From Christensenellaceae bacterium (GTDB lineage: Bacteria; Bacillota; Clostridia; Christensenellales; Aristaeellaceae), in assembly GCA_020025205.1 (NCBI GenBank), contig JAHHSO010000021.1, positions 1 to 34,799 on the forward strand: a stretch of DNA of 34,799 nucleotides, read 5' to 3'. Each line of letters starts with the position of its first letter. The stretch's first letter is position 1. A program made the position numbers and the translations under genes. Of the stretch, positions 8,351 to 16,465 are shown piece by piece. The notes under the pieces were generated by a model, which saw nothing but the letters and a program-made list of their open reading frames with translations, did no database searches and was not told the origin of the DNA.

Positions 8351-9262
8351 TTATGGATCATTGCTTTTGATTCTCTCGATATTCGGTTCACTGCAATACA
8401 GCATCTGCTTCCAAAGCTCAAAGTTCTCCTCGCTGACGAGCATCGTATAGCCGCTCCACGCTTCCTTCATCTCTGAATAGGCCATATCCTCCGGGACGCA
8501 GCCTGTTTCTTCGGCTGGTGCCTCCTCTATCTTCCTTGGCATTTCTTCGCCCTTTGGCCAAACGATGACGCCTGCTTCCCTCTGCGCCAGCGGAACGACT
8601 TTTCCTTCATATACAATGCCGCCCACATAGTTTTTCGCGCCCAATTCCCGAAGCGTCAGCACACGTTCCGTCAAAAGCGCCCGTCCATCTCCTTCAGCGC
8701 CGATGAGTTTTTCAATGCGTGTCCACTGTGCGTCCTCGCGCGGCGCAAATGTATTGGGAAACCGTTGCGGCAAGGCCGCTGCAAGCAAAATCGGCTCGTC
8801 ATGTATCTCGTTGTACGCAGAAACCGCATCAGCCGCTTCAAGAAGTGCTTCCCACGTCACCACGCCCTGCATCGGTTCCAGTCCCACCTCGCGGAAAATT
8901 TCAGCATCCGTTTCAAAGAATGTCTGGTACTGTGCGCGGATATAGCCGTACAAAACACCGTCTACATAGAAGCCGTCTGCCCGTGCCGCATCATCCGCAA
9001 TGGGGGTCAGCTCTTCAACGATTTTCTTTGCGCTGTATTCCGGCATCTGCTGATAGGTTTCAAACCTGCCGCTCAACCCGGATGCCGCCGCGCCGGCAAT
9101 GCCAAGCACCGCCAGCACCGCAAATACAAAAGCGCTGTTTCTTCTTTTCTTTTCCAATCGATGACATACGCGGCTGCTGACGGATGGCCTGTCATCAAGA
9201 AAGGACAGCCCGTCTTTGATTTCCCACTCAAGCCGCTCAGAAATCACCTTATCCTCTTTCAT
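8351..9262 (-). CDS. membrane anti-sigma factor with a solute-binding-protein-like outer domain
   Basis: 303 residues. About 40 cytoplasmic residues lead into one membrane segment (about 43-62), and the remainder is outside. The gene overlaps the ECF sigma gene by 14 bases, the usual arrangement for a cognate anti-sigma factor; no zinc-binding HxxxCxxC motif is visible. The outer part resembles family 1 solute-binding proteins: LTPIADDA then FYVDGVLYGYI (98-108), FREVGLEP (123-130), TWEALLEAADAV (136-147), and near the C-terminus a stretch ending AGVIVWPKGEE, equivalent to the usual gain-of-mass strand. This suggests it senses a ligand or protein outside and frees the sigma factor. ATG 9262 has GGAGG eight bases upstream. 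The anti-sigma role is inferred from position and topology; the binding-protein likeness from motifs. Confidence 0.72.
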   Translation of the reverse strand: MKEDKVISERLEWEIKDGLSFLDDRPSVSSRVCHRLEKKRRNSAFVFAVLAVLGIAGAAASGLSGRFETYQQMPEYSAKKIVEELTPIADDAARADGFYVDGVLYGYIRAQYQTFFETDAEIFREVGLEPMQGVVTWEALLEAADAVSAYNEIHDEPILLAAALPQRFPNTFAPREDAQWTRIEKLIGAEGDGRALLTERVLTLRELGAKNYVGGIVYEGKVVPLAQREAGVIVWPKGEEMPRKIEEAPAEETGCVPEDMAYSEMKEAWSGYTMLVSEENFELWKQMLYCSEPNIERIKSNDP

Positions 9263-9731
9263 CTGTCCCGCCTCCTTCCCATTCTTCCCTCAATCTTTGA
9301 CGCGCCTTTTGAAGCCGCTTGGATACGCTCACATCCGACAAGCCAAGCATTGATGCAATCTCTTTCTGCGTCATTCGTTCATAATAATAGAGCAGAACAA
9401 CCTCCATCTGTTTTCTGGGCAGCTCCATGACGGACAGCAGCAGGGCATGACTCTGCGGGATCTGCATCTTTTCCAAATCAACCCGTCTGTCTACAAATCG
9501 GAACCACGCATTTCGGCGCATATCCCTGCACACATTCACGGCAATTCTGATCAGCCACGTTTTCTCACTGCTCTCTTTTCGGAAAGCATCCATGCCTTTA
9601 TAGGCCTTGAGAAACGTCTCCTGCACAGCGTCTTCAGCCATATTTACATCTTTGAGATATACGCAGCACAGGCGAAGCAATTCCTTTTCATGCCGTTCCA
9701 TCATGCACACAAATGCTTGTTCTTTGTCCAT
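9249..9731 (-). CDS. ECF-family RNA polymerase sigma factor
   Basis: 160 residues, the size of a minimal ECF sigma factor with regions 2 and 4 only. Region 2 shows YLKDVNMAEDAVQETFLKAY and TWLIRIAVNVCRDMRR; region 4 shows LPRKQMEVVLLYYYERMTQK followed by EIASMLGLSDVSVSKRLQKA, the helix-turn-helix that reads the -35 element. ATG 9731 is preceded by GGAGGAAAG. A CGTCTA, the kind of -10 used by many ECF factors, lies 25 bases upstream, suggesting self-activation. Its partner is the overlapping anti-sigma gene. Targets cannot be told from this window. Confidence 0.93.
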   Translation of the reverse strand: MDKEQAFVCMMERHEKELLRLCCVYLKDVNMAEDAVQETFLKAYKGMDAFRKESSEKTWLIRIAVNVCRDMRRNAWFRFVDRRVDLEKMQIPQSHALLLSVMELPRKQMEVVLLYYYERMTQKEIASMLGLSDVSVSKRLQKARQRLREEWEGGGTDERG

Positions 9732-9755
9732 CTTCTTTCCTCCTCTCTATTCAAT

Positions 9756-9761
9756 TAGACG
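9756..9761 (-). promoter_or_regulatory. possible ECF-type -10 element (autoregulation)
   Basis: CGTCTA on the minus strand, 25 bases before the sigma factor start. The matching -35 is not clear, and the site lies next to a small GTCC/GGAC hairpin. Confidence 0.35.
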
Positions 9762-9823
9762 TCCGTAAGGGACATTTTTCGAACCTTGATTTTATTTTTT
9801 AAAGGCAATCAGCTGCCATGCAT

Positions 9824-9862
9824 CAAAAATACCCTCCTTACTGGGTGTCCAGCAAAGAGGGT
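9824..9862 (-). terminator. terminator of the GT-C/YheO operon
   Basis: On the minus strand a 14-base stem (arms 9849-9862 and 9831-9844, two G-U pairs) closes a four-base loop and is followed by ATTTTTG. It lies 18 bases after the YheO-like stop. Confidence 0.85.
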
Positions 9863-9880
9863 CTTATCAGCAGTGTTCTT

Positions 9881-10534
9881 TTATTCCTTGACAACGCTCC
9901 CGGCAGTCTCCGCTTCCTCCAATTCGTGCATATATTTATACACGGTATATCGGGAAACATCCAGCCTCTCCGCCACGATGGCGACCGCCTTCTGATATGT
10001 GAATGCGCGGCGCTCATAAAGCATACGGATAATACGCATTCTATCGGTCTTCTTCATGTTTTCCGGCTCCTTGCCCACAGCGCTGATGCACTCGCGCAGC
10101 AGCTCTTCCAGCTGGCTGCGGGCATCCTGCATGAGCGTCTTTTGGAGATCTCCGCTTGTAGCCGTCATTTCGTTCATCATCTGGCCGGCGCGCACCATAT
10201 CCGTAATATCCATATTGATGCCCAGCGCAAAATGATACCCTTCCCCGCGAACATTGAACGTCGTGCTTTTAAACATCCGTCCTTCGCGAGAGAGCACCAG
10301 CTGATTGATATAGTCCTTGTTCTTATAGACACTCTCGTCATAATCGCCAATATCCCCGAATATATCGGCCGTCGAACCAACTTCTCGTCCCGTCACCGTG
10401 CCATTGCAGATGAAGAGGATCGGATGGCCGGGCCGGGTCATATCGTGAACAAGCGTTTCGCAGTTCGGGCCAAACATGATGGCAATGCCGCGCGCCTCAT
10501 TTTTGAGAAAGCTTAACATCTCGTCCCTGTTCAT
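9881..10534 (-). CDS. YheO-like PAS and helix-turn-helix transcription regulator
   Basis: 217 residues, the usual size of YheO/DauR-type regulators. The N-terminal PAS-like domain (about 8-120) has NCETLVHDM, HPILFICNGTVTGREVGS and YHFALGINMDITDM. The C-terminal HTH_22-type domain has RMRIIRMLYERRAFTYQKAV and then AERLDVSRYTVYKYMHEL. Relatives bind DNA and respond to small molecules through the PAS fold. The frame is open further up, but GGAGG at 10541-10545 points to ATG 10534 and the family's N-terminus. It begins 17 bases after the stop of the first GT-C gene, so it should be transcribed with that operon and may control it. Confidence 0.88.
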   Translation of the reverse strand: MNRDEMLSFLKNEARGIAIMFGPNCETLVHDMTRPGHPILFICNGTVTGREVGSTADIFGDIGDYDESVYKNKDYINQLVLSREGRMFKSTTFNVRGEGYHFALGINMDITDMVRAGQMMNEMTATSGDLQKTLMQDARSQLEELLRECISAVGKEPENMKKTDRMRIIRMLYERRAFTYQKAVAIVAERLDVSRYTVYKYMHELEEAETAGSVVKE

Positions 10535-10551
10535 CCAATCCCTCCGAAATC

Positions 10552-11850
10552 TTATTTTTCTTTTCGGTATCCTGCAATCACAATCATGGCAGCCAGCAGC
10601 ATCATTCCAGCACACAGGGAAAGCGGCAGCGCCATTTCCCAATACGAAGCAAGCGATGCCAGCGCAATCAGCGCAGCCGCAGGCACCATTCGTCTATCAT
10701 AGCAAGCCAGCGCAGCCCCCAGAATATCCGCCAGATAGAAATAGCGCTCGTGCATTCTCGGCAGGAAAAAAACAATCAGCAGCGGAAACAGAAGCGCCAG
10801 CCGGAGATAATCCCCGCGCGTCATCTGTCCCGCGCGTCCAATGCCCATGACCACCAGCAGCGCACATAGACCAAACGCCAGCCCCATGGCAAAATTACCG
10901 TAGGCATACACGTCCAGCCCCTGTGTATTCATCAGTGCAAAGAAGTTCGGCGCGCCATAATTCAGGCCTGTATACAGCCCCGTCTGTGCCGTATAAATCG
11001 ACAGAATCGAGCCGATGCTTTTGCCGCCAAGAAGTGCAGGAAGCGCCGTCAAAATCAGCGTTCCGGCGAAAATCAGCGCATCTTCAACCCTGAGCTTTTT
11101 ATCTGCCCAGAGAACGGCAACTATCGGCAAAAGAAACACAGCCTGCAATTTAAACGCCAGAGACAGCGCAAAGCACACTGCTGCACGTCCCGGCTTTTCG
11201 TCCAGGCTTAACGCCAGCCCCCACAGGGCACATGCTGCATACAAGCTGTCACACTGAGCAAACATGCCTCCGTTCAGCACGATGGTCGGCAGAAGCAGCG
11301 CCGCCGCAAAAGCCGACGGCTTTTTTCCGCAAAGCCTCGCCGCTGCACCCGCAAGCAGCGCATCCCCGATAAACGATACAGCTTTCACCGCATACAGCGG
11401 CGGAACCGGCAAACGGGTGATCAGAAAAAGAATGTACTGATAAACGACATTGTACTCTCCAATGTTGGCGCGCATCCCCTCGCCAAATGAGCCGGCAGAC
11501 AACTTTTGCAGCCAATCTGCCAGATAGATGTCGTAATCCCCTGCGGACCGTTCAATGAAGCTGAGCCTTGCCAGCATCGCCGCCCCGCAGAGCACGCAGA
11601 TGCCCATGACGTTGATGAGCTTATCCTTCGCCAGCCGTTCTCCCTCATAGAGCATCACAGCAAGCGGCACAAGGAAAAGCAGTGCCGTAAACACCTTGCT
11701 GCCCGCCGTCTGCAAAAATGTGCGCGTCATCAGAAGCAGAAAAAACGCCGCCAGTGTCAGTGCCGCGCACAGCCCGCGCGCAAGAGGCGAAGCTTCGCCC
11801 AAAAGTCCCTGTCGAAGCCGTTCATCCAGACGGTTAAGCCTCGCTTCCAT
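10552..11850 (-). CDS. GT-C membrane glycosyltransferase, Gpi18-like (paralog 1)
   Basis: 432 residues with about ten hydrophobic membrane spans. Motifs of the bacterial Gpi18-like/GT-C mannosyltransferase group are present: an acidic motif in the first outer loop (SAGDYDIYLADW), FAQCDSLYA, AFKLQAVFLLPI, and FLPRMHERYFYLADIL. Such enzymes move a sugar from a lipid carrier to an acceptor on the outer face of the membrane. It is the third gene of a minus-strand operon, overlapping the upstream paralog by 17 bases. ATG 11850 has GGAGG six bases upstream. The acceptor is unknown. Confidence 0.8.
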   Translation of the reverse strand: MEARLNRLDERLRQGLLGEASPLARGLCAALTLAAFFLLLMTRTFLQTAGSKVFTALLFLVPLAVMLYEGERLAKDKLINVMGICVLCGAAMLARLSFIERSAGDYDIYLADWLQKLSAGSFGEGMRANIGEYNVVYQYILFLITRLPVPPLYAVKAVSFIGDALLAGAAARLCGKKPSAFAAALLLPTIVLNGGMFAQCDSLYAACALWGLALSLDEKPGRAAVCFALSLAFKLQAVFLLPIVAVLWADKKLRVEDALIFAGTLILTALPALLGGKSIGSILSIYTAQTGLYTGLNYGAPNFFALMNTQGLDVYAYGNFAMGLAFGLCALLVVMGIGRAGQMTRGDYLRLALLFPLLIVFFLPRMHERYFYLADILGAALACYDRRMVPAAALIALASLASYWEMALPLSLCAGMMLLAAMIVIAGYRKEK

Positions 11851-13186
11851 CTGCCGCCTCCGTCTGCTTCAGCCGCTTAACCAGCTCCAGAGCGACGACC
11901 ACCGCCGCTGCAATCGCCATCAGGCTGAGCACCTGAATCGGCAGAATATCCATGTTGAAGATGCCCTTCATATAGCTGCACAGCGAAATCAGTTCCAGCA
12001 CAATCGCCGCCGCGATGCCCTGCGGGCTGCCCGCCAGCGCAAAGGCCAGCAGTCCCGCCAGATACAGGCTGCGCTCGTTCATCTGCGGCAGAATCAGCGG
12101 AAGCCCCATCGCCAGCAGCAGGGCCGCCAAAAGCATGGACTGTTTATCATAGCGGCGCATGAGCAGCGCAAACACCACCAGCAGCATGCAGGCAATGCCA
12201 AAATACAGCCCCATTCCGCTGAACTCGCGTACAGAAGCCACAATCATCAACCCAAAGACACCCGGCGCATGGTCCGAAAGTCCCACATCGCCAGTGCGCA
12301 CCGCTTCCAGCTGCTGTGCATAGCGGGTAAAGATCGGCAAAACGCCCTGCCCATCCATCACAAACGCAATCTGGCTGACCACATACACCGCCGCCAGCGC
12401 CAGAATATGGCGCAGCGACACCTTCCGGTTCATGAACATGACGATTAACAGCGGGAACAAAAACGCGCTTTGCAGTTTCGTTCCCAGCGCCAGCCCCCAG
12501 AGCATGCAGCCCGCCAGCGGATGATCCTCCAGCAGCAGATACAGCCCCCAAAGCGTCAGCATGGCAAACAACGCGTCCATCTGCATCCAGCAGCCAGTGT
12601 TTAAAAGCATCGTCGGCGCCAGTACACAGGCCATCATCGCTGCCGCCGCACCAAAGGGCTTGGCTCCGCGCAGCTTTGCCAGCTGCAAAACAGCCAGCGC
12701 CGCTCCACACTGACAGACAAGTTCAAGAAGCTTGAGCGCCGTCATCTGCGGGAAGTTTTCAAGGCGGGAAACGAGCGCCATGATAAACAGGTGTACGCCC
12801 GACCATGCCCCCTCTTCCCATGCTGCCGCTGTCACCAGCTCATAATTCCACATGTCATCAAGCATGGGCGTGAGCACCTTAGTCATATAGCCGGGGCGAA
12901 TTTCCAGCATGGACAGGTGCGCCCCCACCGCCAGCATACACAGAAGAGCCGCGCACAAAAGCGTGATTACCGGCTCATCCTTCATCGTACTCCATGCGCC
13001 ATAAAGGAGCATCCCCACGCAGACTGCACCCGTCAGTGCAATCACTGCCGCCCCTTCCATGGCCGAACAGGCTGCCAGTGCCGCCAGCAGAAACAGCGCA
13101 CACAATGCCGCACCGACAGCGCCCTGTACCTTTGCCGGCATGTGCGCCGTCATCAAATCACGCAGGGGATCTTGGCGAATCATCAT
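11834..13186 (-). CDS. GT-C membrane glycosyltransferase-like protein with altered motifs (paralog 2)
   Basis: 450 residues, same membrane plan as its two neighbours. The key motifs have drifted: the D-Y motif of the first loop becomes MLDDMWNYELVTAAAW, QCD becomes QMDALF, and the conserved MHERY becomes QMNERSLYLAG. KLQSAFLFPL remains. The enzyme may have a different donor or acceptor, or may be an inactive partner of a paralog. Start ATG 13186 has GGAGGTG upstream and overlaps the stop of paralog 3 by four bases, so translation is coupled. Confidence 0.75.
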   Translation of the reverse strand: MMIRQDPLRDLMTAHMPAKVQGAVGAALCALFLLAALAACSAMEGAAVIALTGAVCVGMLLYGAWSTMKDEPVITLLCAALLCMLAVGAHLSMLEIRPGYMTKVLTPMLDDMWNYELVTAAAWEEGAWSGVHLFIMALVSRLENFPQMTALKLLELVCQCGAALAVLQLAKLRGAKPFGAAAAMMACVLAPTMLLNTGCWMQMDALFAMLTLWGLYLLLEDHPLAGCMLWGLALGTKLQSAFLFPLLIVMFMNRKVSLRHILALAAVYVVSQIAFVMDGQGVLPIFTRYAQQLEAVRTGDVGLSDHAPGVFGLMIVASVREFSGMGLYFGIACMLLVVFALLMRRYDKQSMLLAALLLAMGLPLILPQMNERSLYLAGLLAFALAGSPQGIAAAIVLELISLCSYMKGIFNMDILPIQVLSLMAIAAAVVVALELVKRLKQTEAADGSEA

Positions 13187-14589
13187 GCTTTCACCTCCCA
13201 GGCTTCTTCCTCTTCATGCAGGCTGCGCCACAGCGCCGCCGCTGTCAATGCAATAGCCGCTCCCTGAATAATCGTTGCCCACTTGAGCTGTAAAATGCTG
13301 TCTCCCGGCAGTCCCGCCGTGTAGCAAATGTAGGAAGCAAAGCCATATAGCAGGGGCAAAATCGCCAGTTTCGGGCTGTACACCGCCGCCACAAGAGAAA
13401 GGATATCCGCGCCGAACGTATAGCGTTCGTGCATCTTGGGCAGGAAAAACGGCACACCCGCCAGCACAAGCAGGCAGGCCAGCACCGTGCTCTTTTTTGT
13501 GATGTGCTCTCTCCTTACGCAGAGCATCGCACATACCATAATCAGCATCGCCATCCCCAAGCAAATCGCCATTTGGGAGAACATCTCATAGAGCATCTCC
13601 TCCTGCTCCGCCGATTTAGGCAGGAAATTGTACAGGCACGGGCCGTTCACCGTCATGAAATTATAAGTCCCTGCCTGTCCAAAGTAGCGGAACAGGACAT
13701 GATGAAGCGATTTTCCGCCCCACAGTGCCGGAATCATCATGGCCATATACGCCGCGGGAATCATCAGGAGATGGCGAAGCTTGATGTCCTTCCTGAGCCA
13801 GAGCGGCAAAAGCACGGGCAGGAAGAAGACCGTCTGCAATTTGAAGGAGAGCGCCACGCCGAAGAAAGCCATGCTCGCCGCGCCGCGCTTTGTAAGTCCC
13901 ATGTACAGCGCCATTAGACAGAATGAGACGTAAATCACGTCACACTGTCCCCAATATGCACCGTTAAAGACAACGGTGGGCAGAAGCGTCGCCATGTTGA
14001 AGATCAAAAGCTTTTTGCCGTCGCTCTTCACGCGAAGACCCGCCAGCTTCATGACCGCATAGGCCATCAGGATTTCCCAAAGCATCGAAACCGCTTTGAC
14101 CAGATACTGCCACGGGTATTCCTTCACGCGGGAAATAAGCAGCAGCAGGTATAAGTACGGCGGCGTATAGTCGCTGGGAATATACGCGCCCAAGCCCTCC
14201 TTGATGCCCATATCCGTATAGGCATAAATCCATTCATTCAAGAAAATGGAGTAGTCGTCGCTCACATAATCAAGGAGCGAAATCTTGCCCAGCAGGATCA
14301 CGCCAGCCGTCACGCACAGAAGAATCTGTGCATACAGCGGCATCTTTCTTCCCGCATGGAGCTGCACCGCCATCATCACAGCATAAAGCACCGTGAAAAC
14401 GACCGCCGTCAACATCGTCAGTTCGCCAATGCGAAACCCGCCATATTCATCCAAAAGGGCATAGCGCGCATGATACGCAAATATGCCGAACACCGCCGTT
14501 GCCAGCGCAAAAAGCAGCGCACGTGCCCAAGCCGGCACACGTTTCCCCAGCAGATCGCGCAGCGCGTCAGATGCAAAATCCTTTTTCAT
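13183..14589 (-). CDS. GT-C membrane glycosyltransferase, Gpi18-like (paralog 3, operon head)
   Basis: 468 residues, many membrane spans. Motifs: VSDDYSIFLNEW in the first outer loop, YWGQCDVIYVSF, ALSFKLQTVFFLPV, and PFFLPKMHERYTFGADIL. It is the first gene of the operon, reading into paralogs 2 and 1 and then the YheO-like regulator. The frame is open to 14646, but the N-terminus MKKDFASDALRDLLGKR matches the short cytoplasmic leads of the others and ATG 14589 has an AAGGGAAAG purine block upstream. Sugar donor presumably a polyprenyl phosphate sugar, by family; not shown here. Confidence 0.82.
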   Translation of the reverse strand: MKKDFASDALRDLLGKRVPAWARALLFALATAVFGIFAYHARYALLDEYGGFRIGELTMLTAVVFTVLYAVMMAVQLHAGRKMPLYAQILLCVTAGVILLGKISLLDYVSDDYSIFLNEWIYAYTDMGIKEGLGAYIPSDYTPPYLYLLLLISRVKEYPWQYLVKAVSMLWEILMAYAVMKLAGLRVKSDGKKLLIFNMATLLPTVVFNGAYWGQCDVIYVSFCLMALYMGLTKRGAASMAFFGVALSFKLQTVFFLPVLLPLWLRKDIKLRHLLMIPAAYMAMMIPALWGGKSLHHVLFRYFGQAGTYNFMTVNGPCLYNFLPKSAEQEEMLYEMFSQMAICLGMAMLIMVCAMLCVRREHITKKSTVLACLLVLAGVPFFLPKMHERYTFGADILSLVAAVYSPKLAILPLLYGFASYICYTAGLPGDSILQLKWATIIQGAAIALTAAALWRSLHEEEEAWEVKA

Positions 14590-14669
14590 CTGTCTTTCCC
14601 TTCCCCCGGATCGCCATATCCGTCCGGACTTGTTGTGACAGCGCACAGGCGCTATCCATATTCTTTTTT

Positions 14670-14698
14670 ATTATACTGAATAAAAGACATTCTGTAAA
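14670..14698 (-). promoter_or_regulatory. sigma-A promoter of the GT-C operon
   Basis: Minus strand TTTACA (14693-14698), 17-base spacer, perfect TATAAT (14670-14675), about 80 bases before the first GT-C start. Confidence 0.8.
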
Positions 14699-14754
14699 TA
14701 TGCAGGCATATCCTTTTGCCATGGCGCATAAACTGAAAGCGAACTGATTTTGGT

Positions 14755-14783
14755 TTTTCATTTTACTTTCATATCCTGATAAT
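14755..14783 (+). promoter_or_regulatory. possible promoter of the alarmone synthetase gene
   Basis: TTTTCA at 14755-14760, 17 bases, GATAAT at 14778-14783. The -10 is good, the -35 weak. RNA would start just before the ribosome binding site at 14794. Confidence 0.35.
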
Positions 14784-14806
14784 TTCATTCTCCGAGGTGA
14801 ATCGTT

Positions 14807-15292
14807 TTGGACCCTGTTTTTTCCCCTGCGTTTTACAGTCCCTATGAACGCGCCGTTGAGACGGCCTTTTTAATGCTCTGCGCCGCGCGCAGCCGTTTTC
14901 GCGGACATGTGCGCACTATGACCTTCCGGCTCAAATCACCCGCATCCATTCGCGGCAAGCTTCAAAATCAAGGCCTGCCCATCAGCGCCGAATCTGCTAT
15001 TTCCTCGCTTCACGACATCGCCGGTCTGCGTGTCGTTCTGTCTACTCCAGAGAGCGTCTACCGCTTTGCCAGCCTGCTTTGCCAGTCCTCCTCCGCCGAA
15101 TTTGTCCGTGCAAGAGATTATATCGCACACCCTAAGCCGAGCGGCTACCGCGCCCTGCACCTGCTGATGCGCGTTCCTGTCGATGGGCACATGATTCCGG
15201 TAGAGATACAGCTGAGAACGCCCGCGATGGATATGTGGGCCAGAGTGGAGCACGACCTTTGCTATAAGCCGATTTCCTCGACAGCTGGATAA
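14807..15292 (+). CDS. short RelA/SpoT-type (p)ppGpp synthetase
   Basis: 161 residues. The synthetase fold is clear: FRLKSPASIRGKL (G-loop), LHDIAGLRVVLSTPESVY, RDYIAHPKPSGYRALHLLMR, and VEIQLRTPAMDMWARVEHDL with the catalytic EIQxRT. There is no hydrolase domain, so it is a small alarmone synthetase type that makes pppGpp/ppGpp. Relatives such as RelP/RelQ are about 210-230 residues; here the protein ends just after the EHDLCYK motif and lacks the C-terminal helices that normally build the tetramer. The start is TTG 14807, with GAGGTGA six bases upstream. Downstream bases in other frames do not restore a clear tail. Confidence 0.85.
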   Translation: MDPVFSPAFYSPYERAVETAFLMLCAARSRFRGHVRTMTFRLKSPASIRGKLQNQGLPISAESAISSLHDIAGLRVVLSTPESVYRFASLLCQSSSAEFVRARDYIAHPKPSGYRALHLLMRVPVDGHMIPVEIQLRTPAMDMWARVEHDLCYKPISSTAG

Positions 15293-15383
15293 TCTGTTCA
15301 TCCCAAAATCTCACATGAATGGCACAGCCGCAAATCAGAAGCACAAGGAATCATGATGCGAAGATACGCTTAAAAGACCGGAA

Positions 15384-15430
15384 GCAAAAAAACGGAGTAT
15401 GTCGAAAGATTCGACACGCTCCGCTTTTTT
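15384..15430. terminator. bidirectional terminator
   Basis: Outer arms CGGAG / CTCCG and inner arms GTCGAA / TTCGAC around AGA, flanked by seven A on the left and six T on the right. It serves the plus-strand synthetase gene and the converging minus-strand gene at 15463. Confidence 0.8.
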
Positions 15431-15462
15431 ATGATATAACAGACCATTGAACACAAGGAAAA

Positions 15463-15960
15463 TCAAGTGTTCAAATCCATATAATTTTCAATATATCGCT
15501 GCATCAGTCCCGCATATTCTCTATATTTTTCAGTTTTATTACTGACATCAGATGCAGAAATTCCCCTTGCTATGCTCAATTCCAGATGCAGCATACTGCT
15601 GTTGCAGTAAAAATAATTGGATTTTTCCTCGTACGCTATATAAATTCCATTTCTGTCTTCTGCATCATGGACAACCCATCTGGTAAAGTCTTTTTCTGTA
15701 TAACGCCGGGTTTGGTCAGTCACAGGAATGCGGACTATTTTGATTTCGATATCTTCCATCTGAAGGCTGAGCTGTTCATCCTGTGCATAAAAATAGGCAT
15801 TATCTCGCTGCATTTGTACTTTGTATGGTGCAAATGCGTCCAGCGGCATATCTTCCGCATGGCAATCCTTTTTCAACTCTTCAACAATTTGCGAAACAGG
15901 AACCCACCCAGTGACTATGGTCTGAGGATTTTTCCTTATAAAATCATGAATCCACTGCAA
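15463..15960 (-). CDS. hypothetical protein
   Basis: 165 residues, no family recognised and no signal peptide or membrane span. It is polar, with aromatic-rich stretches such as NAYFYAQDEQLSLQMEDIEI, DFTRWVVHDAEDRNGIYIAY and KSNYFYCNSSMLHLEL. No ATG fits; a TTG at 15960 follows a GGGGGG purine block (15967-15972) by six bases and is the best start. The frame is open further up to 16041 but that part overlaps the previous gene and is arginine-rich shadow sequence. It lies 47 bases after the preceding gene and probably shares its promoter. Confidence 0.6.
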   Translation of the reverse strand: MQWIHDFIRKNPQTIVTGWVPVSQIVEELKKDCHAEDMPLDAFAPYKVQMQRDNAYFYAQDEQLSLQMEDIEIKIVRIPVTDQTRRYTEKDFTRWVVHDAEDRNGIYIAYEEKSNYFYCNSSMLHLELSIARGISASDVSNKTEKYREYAGLMQRYIENYMDLNT

Positions 15961-16007
15961 TCTAATCCCCCCTGTTTTGATCACGCTGTGCTTTTTTGCC
16001 CGAGCAG

Positions 16008-16328
16008 TCAGTCGGCGGCCTCTTCGTACAGGTACACCCATTTGTAACCCAGAAATTTACCGACGGAATGCGTAATGCCCTGTCTGCATGCCAGTTTCCA
16101 AATCGGATTGTTCTGTTCGGCAAGCCCCGGTTCGGCCAAGCGGCAGATGTAGTTTTTCCCGTCCAGCTGAATGACCGGCTCCATGCCTTCTTCCAAAATC
16201 GTCATGTTGCGCTTCGTCCGTTCCGCCCAGTCCAAAAGCTCTTTAGAAAATTCCTGCGGTGTGCGGATGCCGCTTTCCGGCTCAAAGTAACAGGCAAAGT
16301 CAAGGCTCATAAACCCTGCTTTTTTCAT
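16008..16328 (-). CDS. hypothetical protein
   Basis: 106 residues, cytoplasmic by composition. Segments: MSLDFACYFEPESGIRTPQE, FSKELLDWAERTKRNMTILE, VIQLDGKNYICRLAEPG and GKFLGYKWVYLYEEAAD. No family recognised. ATG 16328 is chosen over a GTG six bases earlier because AGGGG is eight bases from the ATG. A near-consensus promoter lies 53 bases upstream, directly after the Opp operon terminator, so this is an independent unit, perhaps with the next hypothetical gene. Confidence 0.65.
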   Translation of the reverse strand: MKKAGFMSLDFACYFEPESGIRTPQEFSKELLDWAERTKRNMTILEEGMEPVIQLDGKNYICRLAEPGLAEQNNPIWKLACRQGITHSVGKFLGYKWVYLYEEAAD

Positions 16329-16380
16329 AAGCACGTCCCCTTTTCATTGCTGCAAAAGATATCCTGCTTTTTGTACGCTC

Positions 16381-16409
16381 ATTGTAGCATACGCGCTGAC
16401 GATTGGCAA
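16381..16409 (-). promoter_or_regulatory. sigma-A promoter of the hypothetical gene pair
   Basis: Minus strand TTGCCA (16404-16409), 17-base spacer, TACAAT (16381-16386). Confidence 0.75.
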
Positions 16410-16416
16410 TCTCTTC

Positions 16417-16459
16417 AAAAAAAATACGGCACAGTCCCTTTTCAGGACCATGCCGTATA
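16417..16459 (-). terminator. terminator of the Opp operon
   Basis: Minus-strand stem with arms near 16445-16458 and 16425-16437 (ACGGCATGGTCC-type pairing with a bulge), loop of about seven bases, then a run of eight T. Strong rho-independent terminator just after the small membrane protein gene. Confidence 0.88.
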
Positions 16460-16465
16460 CATGCT

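Noticed and set aside
9761..9774. 14-base match GTCCGTAAGGGACA here and on the minus strand near 22212-22225
   Set aside because: In 35 kb a few such 14-base matches are expected by chance; contexts are unrelated.
15463..16328. The two hypothetical genes as one frameshifted gene
   Set aside because: Each has its own plausible start signal and a 47-base gap containing a purine block; no sign of continuous homology across the join.
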